Shown one piece after another: positions 1 through 14,207 of a stretch of DNA of 40,000 bases (its first letter is position 1; each line of letters starts with the position of its first letter). Position numbers and translations under genes: made by a program. The DNA lies in NCBI GenBank assembly GCA_012295275.1, contig CM022670.1, forward strand, positions 40,149,751 through 40,189,750, read 5' to 3'. This stretch comes from Chrysomallon squamiferum. Taxonomy: Eukaryota > Mollusca > Gastropoda > Neomphalida > Peltospiridae. The notes under the pieces are model-generated. The model worked only from the letters and a program-made list of their open reading frames with translations. It searched no databases and was not told the origin of the DNA.

Positions 1-587
1 ATGTGAATGATAATAATGATGACGATGATGATAACAATAATAAACATCATCATTATTAAAATAAATAAAGCTAACTAGAAAAGCAAGAATTATTTTTAAA
101 ATGCAGAAAAGACAAATTTTCCTTCCATTTACACCAGCAGCTTTGCTTTTTTTTTTTTTTTTTTTTTACCTAATTTCTGTCTTCGCATGTCACAAAACAT
201 AACTCTTCTGACTCTTTAGCATCATTTTTTTTTTTTTTTTTTTTTTTTGGCCAACATGTTTGGAGAATTGTTATTTTGGAAAACGAGAGCAAAAGGAAGT
301 TCTCTGTGTTTCAAATGGCAACTCGAAAACAAGAAGTTCTGAACAGCTGTGATTTATTTTGAGACACAAAGTGGTTGGATGGAAAAATGGGAAAACTGGG
401 TCCTGGGAATGAGATTTGAGTGTCAGTCAGAGAGATCTAGATTTAGAGATAACTGAAGACATGCGTTATGTTATTATTATTTTTTTTAAATTAAAGGTTT
501 AAGTGCAGATCGAGAAGCGCATACAATAACACACTAAAACAGACAGTTAATAAATAATCTTCTTTTTAAAAATATCTTTCCTTAAAC

Positions 588-589
<2 letters not shown>

Positions 590-654
<65 letters not shown>
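590..654. repeat. (GA)n microsatellite
   Basis: An uninterrupted GA dinucleotide run of about 65 bp. Confidence 0.97.
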
Positions 655-656
<2 letters not shown>

Positions 657-2804
657 ATATTTACTCAGTTGTTAATGCAGTGCGTTTTCCACATTAACTC
701 AAACAACACATGCCTCTCTGAAAAATAGCCACAGCAAAAATGTGATCATTTAAAATTTTAAATGTATCCTGTAACACACATTGGTCATGCAAAAGAATCT
801 TTTGTCATTTGAAGTGAATCGATCTAACGACCTTAGGCTGAAAGTTCTTTTAATGGTCCTACCCAGGGAAAAAACAAATTTAACTTGTACCAGAAAAGAC
901 GAATATTGTAAATATGAAAATGTTCTTGAATATCCCAACATAGTTGCATCCTTTGTTTTCACATAGCTGTGCTTTTGGCTTTGTCGTCGCTTTGTATGAT
1001 TTTTTTTCATTTTTCCTGTTTTGACAAAATGTTAAAGTTCGTGCAGTTTATCTGTCAGAAACCAGACCAGTTCATTTAAGATAACTGTTAATGTAATTTA
1101 ATACAATTATTTAGTTTAAGATGTTCAGCTATTTGATTATTTAAAGAATTGTGTACATAGAATTTTAAAAAAATTAATTAACTATTTCGCTATGTTTTCG
1201 ATTTCAGTACGCTAAATTTAATATTAATATAAAAATAAAATAACAAACAACAAAACCAAAAAATGTTAAAATTATCGTTTAGACGAAAACCGTGTCAGAA
1301 CTAATTGAACAAAATGTCGTTGAAAACCAGATTATCCTGACTTCGCCTGTAAAGTGCCTGTGTGTTTAAATTACTAATTCTCTAATCTAAATACAGCAAC
1401 ATCTTTACGTAGTCGCTCCTAACTCAATAACAGATTCCTCAGTGAATGATTTCTTAAAGCGAGAGAGTTTAAACAGGTCTTGTTGAATCCAATTTTAATT
1501 TACGTTTTGTTTCCACCCGCCTGAAAAAAAAACTCATTTTCTACGTAATGACGTAATCCAGTGATGTGAAAGAAACGAGTTTGAAACGTTAACAAGGTTT
1601 TTAAAAAAACATCTTTGCGTCATGTTAACAAGACATGTTAATAACATTCGCTGAAGCATCTTGTTAACCTCGTAAGAATACGTCGTCGTCATTTTCAACG
1701 ATATTAGGACTGATTGTCTTGAATGATGTCGTCATCATTGCGTTATTATTTTTTTTTTTTTTATTAATAAGGTTATAACATTATATTATTGATATGATTA
1801 CACAATAACCGTTGTGACGTCGATTTATGATCGCTGCCAAACAACAGTCAATTATGTTATCATTGTTGCACCATCACTAATATTGCCGCTTGTTGACATG
1901 GTTACTGCGTGTTATCATGGTTACGCGAGCATTCGGATGACTCAATTCTGAGTTGTATACGACGCTTTTCCGTTTGATCCAATAACGCGATATGTGTTCA
2001 TAAAGGCAGTATTTCACCGAGCTCTGAGTTTTACGACCAGCTCAGAAATGAAATCCTCGCTGCACACAACAAACTCGTCAATATAGTAAAAGCGTCCTTC
2101 AGCGGCCGAGAGGGAAAAATATGGATTTGCATGTCGAGTTTGATTAGTTTGCCGAAGACTGTGTTACCGCATCTCATTGCGAGTCTTTTGTTGATAAGAA
2201 AGCATTCGTCAGATTAACAGCTCCGGCCTCCAGATTGTATTGTCTTCGTTTTCGCCAAATTGACTTGATTCAATGCCGTAAATTAGATTACGACTGACAA
2301 ACGTCAACCCCATTGTCTCTGTTTGTTTAAACAAATATAAAAAAAAAAAAAAAAAAAAAAGTGGCCGAGGGTGATCGATAGTTCAAAGTGCGTGCTGCGT
2401 TAATTATTTCGTTTGATTTGTCTTTAGAAAGAAGAGTTTTGTGAGGTCTGGTGAAAGGTTTCGGGGAGTTGCCTAATTTTGAACAAAAAAATTTAATGTT
2501 TTATTTTACGTCTGCTTAAGAATCTTTGTAAGTTCTTTTCAAAATTGTTGCATGCAATTTTGGCGTTAGATCCTCTTTTCACTGATACAGATTTTAACAC
2601 GATTTACTACAGCTGTTACTTTTTTCCTTATCTAAACATGATTTTAGTCAATTAAAGTTCTGAATACGTTATTTAAAAAAATAATAATAATAAAAAAACG
2701 TTTTATGGTCGTCCTAAAAGCCAGTAATGCTGTTCACATTAAGACAGCAAAAAAGCAAAAACTACATTAAATTAGCTTTTTTCAGTTTTACGTTCAAATG
2801 GATT

Positions 2805-2984
2805 TCTTCTTCTTTTTTTTTTTTTTTTTTTTTTTTTTCTTCTTCTTCTTCTTCTTCTTCTTATTATTATTATTATTACTTTTTTACTTTTTTGTATTTA
2901 TATATTGTTTTATTTTTCCAGTCGTGTCTCTTCTCTGCCTTTTTTTACTTTTTCTCTTTTTCTCTCTATATTGTTTTATCGCTC

Positions 2985-3063
<79 letters not shown>

Positions 3064-3073
3064 CTCTCTCTCT
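2805..3073. repeat. Compound pyrimidine tract: poly-T, (TTC)n, (TTA)n, then (CT)n
   Basis: A poly-T run passes into CTT and ATT triplets by 2877. After a T-rich spacer an almost perfect CT run fills 2988-3060 with a short tail to 3073. Open frames across it encode only Phe, Ser, Leu or Arg-Glu runs and are not genes. Confidence 0.95.
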
Positions 3074-4650
3074 GAGTGTTTAAGCACGAGACTTGTGTAT
3101 GTGTCTGATTTTATCAGACTATAAAACAATGTTTATATCTGAATACATTGCTAGTAATTACTGTAAGCATTTTGTTTTATAATTTCGGTCAAGCCTCTAA
3201 ATCACAGAAGCCCAGTTCAGTGAACAGATATCTCTCCATCTGAGGAAGTAAAAACGATGCCCTGCAACTCCCAAACGTGTTTCACTTCCATCTCGGTAAT
3301 GGTAGAAATCTACACGCTCGTACACGGGCGGCGATAACAGCGTCGTACTGGAATGAGTAATAAGACAAATACTATATTCCATAAAACTCGCGTCTGAAAA
3401 GCAGGACGTGCTCCTGTGACAAGATAGCTCCCCATTATTTGATCCCCGGGGGAAATTAATTCCATATCTAGTTAATTCTCGTGTAGAATGTTGCCTGTTG
3501 CTTTGACGAAAACGTTGATTTGATTGTTTAGCAGTTTCCCCCGTTCGGCGTCTTCTTCTGCAGCAAACGTTTTGGTAATTTCGTTATCAATATGTCCACT
3601 CCGTCGCGAACGTGCTGACATTGTTTTTTAATTAATTTGTATTTAATTTTTACGCTTATTTAGGCAATGTTAATCTTGATCAAAGTTTTTGTAATTTGTT
3701 AGTGCTTATTTGTCGTCTCAATCGATCTTGCTTTCTTAATAATCAGCTGCTGTTTTCTTTTCTTTGTTTTTGTTGTCAGATAAGAAAAGAGAAAGAGAAA
3801 GAATCGTTTTGTTATCACTATAGTGTTTAATATAATAGGTCAAACACACACAAAAGAGCGTTAAAAAAACAAAACAAAACAACTGTTTAACGTAATAAGC
3901 AGTATATTATGTTTTTATTTATTGGTACATAAAATATAGTTTTAATATGTTGTTATATTAGCTCCTAATTATGTGTTTAAGGGTCGAAATTATTGAAATT
4001 AATATAGTGACGGAAATGTTACAACTATTATAATTCTTATATAATTAGGCAATATTTAACTTCAGTCTAAACACACATCGCTAACGATCGGACAAACAAG
4101 TAAAACTAGGTAATGGAAACTAAAGCCAAAACTTAACATAATACAAGTTTTCCGATCTCTCTGCAAAATCAATACACCCAGCTTTAACCCATATAAATAA
4201 ATAACCCTTGCCATGGACACTGATGTTTCATCTCTAGCTAAACTCTGTGCATTCTGCCACACACACACACCACCATAAGGGAAAAACTCATTGAATTACT
4301 TCAGCTTTTTCGTCATCAAAACTCAATCAAGCCGATTTGCCGATGGTATCGAAGTTTCCATACCACGAGAAGAATGTTCTGGTTGGCTCGACATTAAGAT
4401 GACACTGTTGAGTTATTTGCGAGAAGCAGCAAGAAGCGTGTGCAGTCTGATCTCATTGTTTGATCTATGTTATTGAACTTATCGCTGCCAGTCAGAGAGC
4501 AAACACTTCTAGATGAGATGAATGTTTGTTCTGAACACTGCAATAACCAAAAAAAAAAAAAGAGAGACGTTATTCGGTCACATACTCAAAACAGTGTAGT
4601 GGCTCTTTACTTTAATATCATTATAGTTATCTTCTTTGTTTTTTTCCTTT

Positions 4651-4722
<72 letters not shown>

Positions 4723-4770
4723 ATAGTAGTAGTAGTAGTAGTTGTAGTAATAATAATAATAATAATAATT
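4651..4770. repeat. Compound triplet array (AAT)n(AGT)n(AAT)n
   Basis: AAT triplets switch to AGT at about 4683 and back to AAT at about 4748, giving a symmetrical sandwich. Stop-free frames here encode homopolymers only. Confidence 0.95.
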
Positions 4771-7729
4771 TTTCCATTCTTCTTTCTTTTCATCTGTTTA
4801 TCTTCTTTTTCCGTTACATAGTTCTTCCTCCTTGAAATTATCCTTAAATTGATGATAATTAATCTTTTCACTTCATCATCAGTATCATATTGTCACCATC
4901 ACTGAACCAGAATGCATGTATAATTATTGTATTCTCTGGTTCCGAAGATGTCGTGGTTCAAAGCTTTGCAATTTATCATACGTATCCAGTGACCATAAAA
5001 CTGTTTGGCTGAATGTAAATGAGTTTAACTGGAACGGACAAGATGGTAAACTCGCGTGTCTTTATGTCTGGCAATACACGCTTTGAGTGTGAACAGATGA
5101 AAGTGAAAATATTTACCCTCGGAGTCTGCTGGTAATTTACACTAACCTGAGACGGTTTTCGGCTGTTGTTTGAATACATTTGGTGTCTTTTATCACCTTT
5201 ACAAAGGTTTTTTTGACACCATTTGTTTGTTCAGAGATACAGAATACGCCATTATCAATCATTATCATCATCATTACCACAAAAGACAGCAGTTATTTCA
5301 AATGAGAGAGAAAATTCTAATGGTTATGCTGCTTTTTTACTTCATGAATGTTATAGTGAATGAAGCAAAATCACGATATAACAAACATTTATAAAAGTGG
5401 TCTTTGTTTTTAAACTTTTCAGTGTTCCAAAACTGTGATAAGCAGATCTAGATTGTTTATTTCACACGGTCCATTGTTTGATATGAAGTATAAGGTTTAT
5501 ATTTATAGCATAATGAAAATATTTAGTACAGGTGTATATATAAAATAACAGTGTTTTCCTACATGAAGCGTACCCTCCACGTGGTAGCAATCTGAATATG
5601 ATGTCTGTTTTTTAAGAATTTGTTTTTCTTAATCCATTGATGGAGATGGTCAAGAAATCTTGCCGTGCAAAATAAGTAAATTATTAATTATAATTTGACT
5701 TGTTTTATGGAATGTATTAATGAATTTGACTGTATGGGTTTAGTACACGTTTTGAGCAGGTTATAATCGGGTCGAGGCAACAAAATATTCGATGACTGAA
5801 GTGAAAATAGAAAATAATAATGTAATATAATGAATGCGAAGACTTGTGAATGAGTGTGTGTCTATCTGCTGTCGGTCGGTTGGTTGGTCTGTCTGTCTGT
5901 TTTTCTGTGTGCATGGATGAATATTTACATAAAACATTTACATAGAAATTGACTGTTTCAAAGAGTCTATAATTTACAAAAAAAAAACGGAGTCCAGATA
6001 CGACTTCCGGTTTTTATCTCGGAAAGATTCGTCCTGAACCTCGAGTTGAGATTTCACCTGTTTGTAGATTAGTCACTTGAGAGAGACAAGTAGTGTGTGT
6101 CTGTGTTGGTGTCAGAACGTTATCAGTACACGAGGATAGAAACATGGTACGACTCTTCCGTCTGACAGATATATGAAAACAGATACGTCAGTGAGATATC
6201 AGTATTCCTTACACCGTCTGACTTCATTTTTGCTTCTGTTTTAAATGGAATGTGTCCATCAAGCGAACAGTTCGATTACGCCGCAGTCATACACCAGTGG
6301 TGCAAGATAGATTTTGAATTAAATGTAGAACACGTTTGTAGGAATCGATAGTTTTTGAATTATAAAACCAAATTAAATAAATATTCTTTATGCATCGTAT
6401 GCAGTTTGGAAATGACAATGCATCTAAAAAAGAATATTGTTTATAGTGTGAAAGCAATTTGAATTTGTGGAAAGTGGTGTTGTATAAATGTTGTTATCTG
6501 GATATTATATTTAAAAAAAAAAGAATAAAAATAAATTGCGCATCAACCTTTATTTGTAAGAGTAAATTTGGATCTGGAATTGAATCATGATGTGAATGTT
6601 ATATCTGCAGAATCATCTATTGCGTAGGAATGTCATGGAAAATTACAAAAAAATAAAAATAATAATAAAGAGAAAATAAATGAAAAATTCTTAAAACGAG
6701 GAAAAGCTCAGGGTTTTTTCAGTATATGTTCATGTATATTTGCAGACGCTTTCATGCATTCAGAATATCCAAGCAAACATGCACAACACACACAAACACA
6801 CACACACAGACGAACACATACAAAACTCACAAACTCACAGATGACAACGCTTCTTCTACAGTAACACTTTTTTTTTTTTTTTTTTTTTTTGACAGTGAAT
6901 ACCAACAACGTGTCAAAGAACATAAAAGATATTTATGAAATTTTCATATGGTATTCATTTTTGTTCAGAGGTCAGGAAAGGAATTCCCTAAAAACATTTT
7001 TTTTTTTTTTTTTCCGACATCGCTGATTTTGCACGTCTCAATCTGTTACCTTCGCCATCTTGAGTCAATCAGATTCTGAAATCGTGAAGCCAGCGACTCG
7101 TCGTTTGTTTCGTGTTCTCGAACAAAAGCTCTCTCTTCTGCAAAGTGCTGCTGCTGGCTTTTTGAGGATATAATAGATTACTGTTTAATGTCTTAGCTGA
7201 AAGGAAATGGAAAAAGCACAAATACGAAGCGCTCAAGTGAGATTTGTCCGCTAAGCAAAAAACAGGACCCACAGATTTCCTGTTCGGCGCCAAAACCAAG
7301 AAACTAAAGCTGAAAACGATTGCTTCAATTTGAAGTCTTTAAGTTCCGTTAGCTTCTGGGGAAAAATATTTTCATTATCTTGATTTTTGAAATAAAACGT
7401 ACAGAACAATTTTAATCTTTCTTTCTTATTTTTATTTTTATTTATTTATTTATTTGTGATTTTTTCTGATTTTTTTTGATTTTTTTTTTTTTTTTTTTGG
7501 TAATTTTCATTTATATATATATATATATCTTTTTTCAGGCACAAGTAAAATTACATCAACAACTTGCTTTACACAAAATTAATGTTCTAATCATCTTTGG
7601 AAAGCAATTTGTGGATTTTTTTTTTTCCACTGAGATAAAGATAAAATAGGTTCACCCAGTACTGCCCTGGAAATGGATTAATTTGGATGAGTGAACCAAG
7701 ATTAATTCTTCGAAACTTTAAAAACAAAG

Positions 7730-7764
<35 letters not shown>

Positions 7765-7765
7765 T
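7730..7765. repeat. (AAT)n microsatellite
   Basis: About 12 AAT triplets. Confidence 0.95.
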
Positions 7766-8873
7766 TATGCATAAACCATCGCTGGAATATAAAATGCTCC
7801 TTCAAAATGAACGCACGCATTGTATAAATAATACTCAATGAAAACTCTCCACGTGGAACAGAAACTAATAAGACTTAAACGAAAAAAAACAAGCCAATAA
7901 AAAGTAACGAATTTTTTTTTTTTTTTTTTTTCTAATTAAAATAAAGGCGTTGAGTAATAAATATGGCGCCTGAGATGCACCACCAAACTGTCTCCAGTCA
8001 CGTGCACCAAACACCCCGAAATCAGTCTGAAGTCACTCTGTCCGTCTCAAGCACTTCAGAACTCAATAAAGTCTCCAGTAATTATTTCGTTATTATTCAT
8101 GACAAATGTACAGTTATTCACAAACGGAGGAACAAAAAGACGCGATGAATAATGGACTGAGATGAAGAGGGTGTTTCCGTGTCTGCGTCTGATGAACTGG
8201 ATGTTTGAACGAGGACGTCGTTTCAACTCGAGTGCGAAACTGCGGCTACTGTTTTGACAGATGGGAAAAATTCTGATAATGAGGCTTGTACAAGAAAAAT
8301 TGCTTGAGCTAGTTCGCCGCGGATTTTATTGTCTTTTTCAATGGGTTTTGTCGTCAGCGACAGAAATTTAAAACGCCGTTGCTGCAATGGTTTCAATTGT
8401 TTGACTTGTTGAAGTAGTGAAAAGAAATGACAGATTTCCTTAAAGCGTTTTTCTTTTTTTTTTTTTTTTCTTCTTCTTGTTAATGCAGATACCAGTTTTG
8501 AAATAAAGGTTTTTTTGATAATGGTAACACTTAGGTCAGATTTATTTTAAAAATAATTTCGTTTAAGTGATTTTTATAAATGTATTTCTGTCAGAGATTT
8601 TGGCACGAAGTGAATGAAGCAATATGGATTCGTTTTAACAGATTTTTTTTTTTTTTTTTTTTTTAAATTTATGAAGAAATAAATAAAAAGAAGCAATTCG
8701 CATAAATCTAAAGGTTTAGACAAACCGATTGTAAATCGCTAGGGAAAATGTTATTTAAGATTCTTTCTTTTCTTTTTTTTTTTTTTTTCCAGTCAGCAGA
8801 AAGAGGAGAAATATACAGCTGGCTAAAGAAAATAAACACTGAACATATTTAAAATATACATTTCAACACTTTA

Positions 8874-8875
<2 letters not shown>

Positions 8876-8955
<80 letters not shown>

Positions 8956-8956
8956 T
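8876..8956. repeat. (ATT)n microsatellite
   Basis: About 80 bp of near-perfect ATT triplets. Confidence 0.96.
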
Positions 8957-9054
8957 GTCGATCTTCCATATAAGGTATCGTTTGTCAGTTGTAATAATTT
9001 AAAATTATTCTAAAAATGTATAAATCATTAGGTTTGAAGCAAACAGACTTTTAA

Positions 9055-9210
9055 GTAGTAGAAGGAGCGCCGACAGTCGTTGTAGATGTGGTGATGTAGT
9101 GGTGGTCGTGGAATTAGCAGCAGTGATGTAGTAGTGGCAGTAGTAGGACTGTAGTGGTGCTGGTAGTAACTGTCGTAACCACAGCGACAGCAGCAGTAAA
9201 TGTTGTTGTT
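9055..9210. repeat. Degenerate GTA/GCA/GTG triplet-rich tract
   Basis: Imperfect GTAGTAGTGGCAGTAG-like triplets with many substitutions; an old, decayed triplet array. A similar tract occurs at about 34830-34970. Confidence 0.7.
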
Positions 9211-10419
9211 TTTATTCAGTTGCTGTAACTGAAATATTGACAAAACTAGGTTACGTTTATAATCATCCAAAAAAAAACAAAAAAACATTCCAGTTACACA
9301 GACGCAAAATGAGTTTGGTTTCAAAAAACATGCACATAAAAAATAAAAAATAATTAAAAAATAATAAAACATTTAAAAAAAAAAAAAAAATGTTATTTAT
9401 GTTCTGTTACGTTGGAGGTCGAGATCTCGGGTTACTGACTTTTCAAATTACGGCTGCGATGTTTATTACGTCAAAGAGCACGCGATGTCGTAAACTCCTA
9501 ACACGTGCGAAACAAATTTAACTCTGATAGAATTAAAACCACGTTCACCCTGGGACCGCGCAAGTGGGTCAGAACTTTGAGAAGTGAACGAAATGTCAAG
9601 CGAGCTGAACTTTAGAAGACTTTTTATTCTTTCTGACGGTTTTTCTAATCACTGCTGATATAGCTCGGCTACCATTTAATTATGTTTTATGTCAGAGATG
9701 AAGACAGGGCAAGAAAAATATACTTTGTCATGATACGCCCTTCCTATTTCCCGTCATCGCAAAGGCGGAAACTTTTTTTTTTTTCCTTACAAATCTTTGT
9801 TCAAGTAAAACTTGTTATTAGATTTACGTTTTAGTCGACAGAACGACGGAAACGACATTTTCATTGAACATAAGATTCCAGCGAATGTTTAGAAGTTCTG
9901 ATAATGGTGCTGTTTTGGGTAAATTTAAAAATAATCACACCTGATATCTTAAAGATTTGCCAAGATTTGTTGGCACATACACACCTGTTTGCTTATATAA
10001 CATACATACAGATACATACTTAAGTGTTTATGATATGCACCTACGCACACACACACACACACTCATGCACATGTACATACATTCATACAAAATCGTTAAT
10101 ACAATGAAAAATAAGTATTCCTCTTTACCTAACAAGATAACAAAGACTCAGAGGGGTGTTTCGTTTGGGACTTTCTCCAGGAATGGCGCTGCCATTGTCA
10201 AAGACTTTTCGGTGAAAACATGAAATTACTGAATGCGTTAAACCAACAGCTGTGTGTTTTAAACGAGGAGTTTAAACATGCTTGACCCCGCTAACAAATT
10301 CGTCACACATGCTTAAAGCGTGTCAGAGGAAATCTAACATGAATTGATTGCATGTGCCTCTCCCACTCGGGGTCCTTTGTCTAAACCCGAGTTCTATTTT
10401 TCACAGATTGGACAAATAA

Positions 10420-10760
10420 TTACCTCCCATGAATTGGCGCCAAAGGTCACGCTCGTTTTACGCGGGTCTGTTAGCACTGGAGGTGGCTGGGGGCGCGAAA
10501 TTGAATAATAACGCAATGGCGAAATTGACACACGCAAATTTATGTCCACTTCTTTACCGGACGATAGGCAATCGGCTGTGAAATATTGTTAGAATATGAT
10601 GATTATTCATGACCGGCGCTGGCGCTCAAAGACAAAAACGTTGTAAATTTAGAACAGAAAACACGACACAAGCGACGTTTTACAAGACGCAGGGACAGGC
10701 GCCTTTAAAATGTTTTATTCAATTCCGATGAGGTGCGCGTGAAGCGGGCGGGGGAAAATA
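10420..10760. promoter_or_regulatory. Candidate CpG-richer regulatory patch
   Basis: Within AT-rich flank this stretch has a palindromic TTGGCGCCAAA (10434-10444) overlapping an AAAGGTCA nuclear-receptor-like half-site, a GGCGCGAAA (10492-10500), several GGCGC words near 10615-10630 and a GC-box-like run near 10745. These match E2F, NR and Sp1 consensus words by eye. The stretch is about 9.7 kb upstream of the first exon seen. Function is inference only. Confidence 0.25.
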
Positions 10761-10844
10761 AATTGAACAGAACTTCGGGGTTTCAGCTAATCATGTTCAT
10801 TTATCAACTGTAAATTTGCCTTTGGTGTTTGCTGAAAACAACAT

Positions 10845-10875
<31 letters not shown>

Positions 10876-11185
10876 TTTAATAGATTATGTTAATATAGTC
10901 TTTAGTTGAATGAAAAGAATCGACTTTCTGTAAAAGTAAGCACTTCAGGCTGAGGTTTAATAAAATTTAATGATAGACATCGCCGCTTACGGCGTTTTCT
11001 GAAAGGAAATTACATTCATTTAGTAGCGTAATACACGATTTTACAGCATAAAAATTGTCAATTTGGGTTCTTTTAAAAGGAAATTTGAAAAAAAAAAAAA
11101 AAAAATAAAAAAAAAGAAATTTAAAAGTAATTTTTAAAAAAGAAGGAAAATATTCTGTTTTATATTTTTACAACCGTCTCAATTC

Positions 11186-11221
<36 letters not shown>

Positions 11222-12736
11222 AAAAAAAAAAATGCGCACGCGCATGCACGTACACGCAAACAAACACGAAACGATTTAACAAGATATTTTCACAGTTATG
11301 AAGCGCGACACAAAGTAAGTGAAATTTCGGAAATTGATATATTTTTTATTTAAATCATTTATAACATAGGTAATATTATATCTCACGCTGTTGTTACGTA
11401 CGTTGAAGTGAACTGCGACCAGTGTGAATACTTTCCACTAACTTGCCAGACTGGTACATTGTAGACCTTTGTCTTCCTGTCAGCTTCTTCATATTTATGT
11501 CCAGCACGCTTTTATTAATTCATTCCACGGCTCAGTCTGAACGCTACAATATCATTTACATCCATTATTCCACGACAAACCATTGGATGACATGTTCATG
11601 AATACATCACCTATCAAGTCAGGCTCTAGGGCAGTAGTAAATTAAAGATGGACAAGTAACGTTCGTGAAACTGTACTGGAATTAAATGTTAAATTCCCGT
11701 TTCAGAAAACGGAAATCTCTCGCATGAAAGTTAATTAATTTTGTGGATATTTTTGAATACATTTGCTTTCTTTATATATTCTGATGACGATGGTTTAGTG
11801 TTAGTCATCAGATGACACAAGCTTTACATTATAAATAAGCGCTTCACAAAAAAAAAAAAAACCCAAAACCCACGAAGTTAGTCTGGCCATTAGCCCTGTG
11901 TGTTAAATGCAAGATGATGTTAAATTGCATGGGCAAAAAAAAAAAAAATGTGTAAACGTCATCTTTCTAGATGTAGAGATTTGGCTCGCCCCTACATCGT
12001 GACATTGTTACGCGTGATATTCCGCAGTTAATCGCTCACTATACGTGATATTCATCAGTCACGCCACGAAGGGACCAGAAACCTTCTGATGGTCATATCA
12101 GAACATCGCGTTCAGATACCATCAGCGCTTTTCCAGATTTCACTTCATCAGATTCTTGCTTCAGACCTCCAGTGACACTTTCCTCAACTGCGAGACAATA
12201 AAATTAAGTCTTTTTTTTTTTTTTTTTTTTTTAATTTTCCTTCTGCTTGCATATACGTGACACAGACTGCCACAGTTTATAGTATATCGATCTCTCTGTT
12301 TCTTTTTTTCTAATTTTTTTTTTTTTTAAAAGAAGCAATCAGATTCGCCATCAGTTAACGCTTTGAGAAGCCTCCATTTCTGCTGCAGGGAATCGCGTAG
12401 TTGGACTCTATCTCTCTCTTCTCTGTGATCCCGCCAATCTAGACATGACAGGTTTCCTCCAATTAAAACGATGTGAGGAAAATCCGCTTGATGGGTACGT
12501 CGTCAGCATGCGATACGTTGTTCAGCGTCCGCGCACTTACCGTTCTAATAGGAGGTTTAATTAGGAGGAACGCTCACGTTATGACTGGATGGCGGGGAGG
12601 GGAGGGCGGGGCGGGGCAAGTTATCGAGCCTCGTTTTCTAAACTTTATTTGTAGGGTCTCGATAAAGAAGTAATCACCGAATCCGAATTGAGCTAGATTG
12701 AAAACATTATTTAAAGGGTCTAATTTTGTTTTCGTT

Positions 12737-12774
<38 letters not shown>

Positions 12775-14143
12775 GTTTTATTAATGAGTTGTTGAAAGAA
12801 ATCAAAATGAATGAATGATTAAATAAATAAATAAATAACAATTAAAATATACCATATTAATAAATAAACTTCCGTTTCTACTATATGCACCATCTCAACA
12901 ACACAACGCTATTGTTCTGTCTCTATCTCTGTCTTTCTTTACACCCTTTATCCTACTTGGTTTTTTGACGAGTTTCTATTTTCTTGATACTGAAGTGTCT
13001 GTTAAACTCATAACACTTGTGTTTAACACGAAAAAAACAATAAATAATAGTCAAAATAAAAACACTTCAGTTGTCTGGCTTCATCTTCTCAAGCAGATAT
13101 TTCTGTCTGAAACCAGACTAAATTCTAGAATTTCTTTTCTTTTTTAATTGGCACAGCAAAACACGGGGTTTGTTACTGCTACATTTTTGTAGCCATTTTA
13201 ACCAATTATTTTGTCATCAGCAAATTTATATGTACGTGAAAATGCGCGAGCGCAAAAAAAAAACGCAGTCGCACGTACAAAAACACACAACAGACAGACA
13301 CACACACACACATACATATGTACATACATACATACATACATACACAGCAGATTTGGGTAATCGACATATTTTATTTATTTACTGTTTTACTTGTTTGGCT
13401 GTAGAGAATACCTCTTTCAAATCAACTTTATATATTTTAACAAATTATTACCGACAAACTAATCCAACTATACCACGTAAAATAACATTATCATAACAAA
13501 CATCCAATGTTAAGATTAAATTATAACCAGAACTTGAATACACACACACACACACACACACACACAGACGCCCACACACAGTCACACACACACAATCACA
13601 ACCAAACACTGCACAGTTATAACGAATTATCATTAGTGTAATGCATTTCTGTTTTCCTGGTCGTGTTCGTTTGTAACTGCCTGGCAAATGTTTCCATTTC
13701 TTTCCGTTATTTTTCTTTTGGTTGTATTGATCGAGTCCTGTACTCGCCAACTAATCACCCGGGACCAGGAAGAAGCACGCCACTCGCCCGCTTTACGAGA
13801 GAGAGAGAGAGAGAAAGAAAGAGAAAGATTTATTTATCTGCAGCAAAAGTTAGAAATGTAATACAGCAGTGTTGAAGGTTTAGAAAATGTAAAATACATG
13901 ATGGTGCTTGCTGAGATGATGTAGGATTGTGGGGGGGGGGAAGAAGAAGAAGAAGAAAAGAATTATATGCAGATCAAGGAATTTAGAAAAAGAAAAGATA
14001 TATCATTGTGATGGACATGAAATGAAAAAAATAAAATTATTTTTTATAAATAATAAATAAATAATGATGAATATGATGATGATCTTCATGTTGATGACAG
14101 TGATAAAAATAATGATTAGTAGTGATACCAACAACAGCAGAAA

Positions 14144-14148
<5 letters not shown>

Positions 14149-14205
<57 letters not shown>
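14149..14205. repeat. (CT)n microsatellite
   Basis: About 57 bp of pure CT, ending in CCCC. Confidence 0.96.

Positions 14206-14207
<2 letters not shown>

Noticed and set aside
4291-4476. 61-codon frame with mixed composition, considered as an upstream exon
   Set aside because: No domain match, and no good GT donor in a compatible phase.
5302-5392. Hydrophobic start MREKILMVMLLFYFMNV considered as the receptor's signal peptide
   Set aside because: The only nearby donor (GTGAAT) leaves phase 0, which does not match the phase-1 acceptor at 20404, and the frame soon stops. It would need an unseen linking exon.
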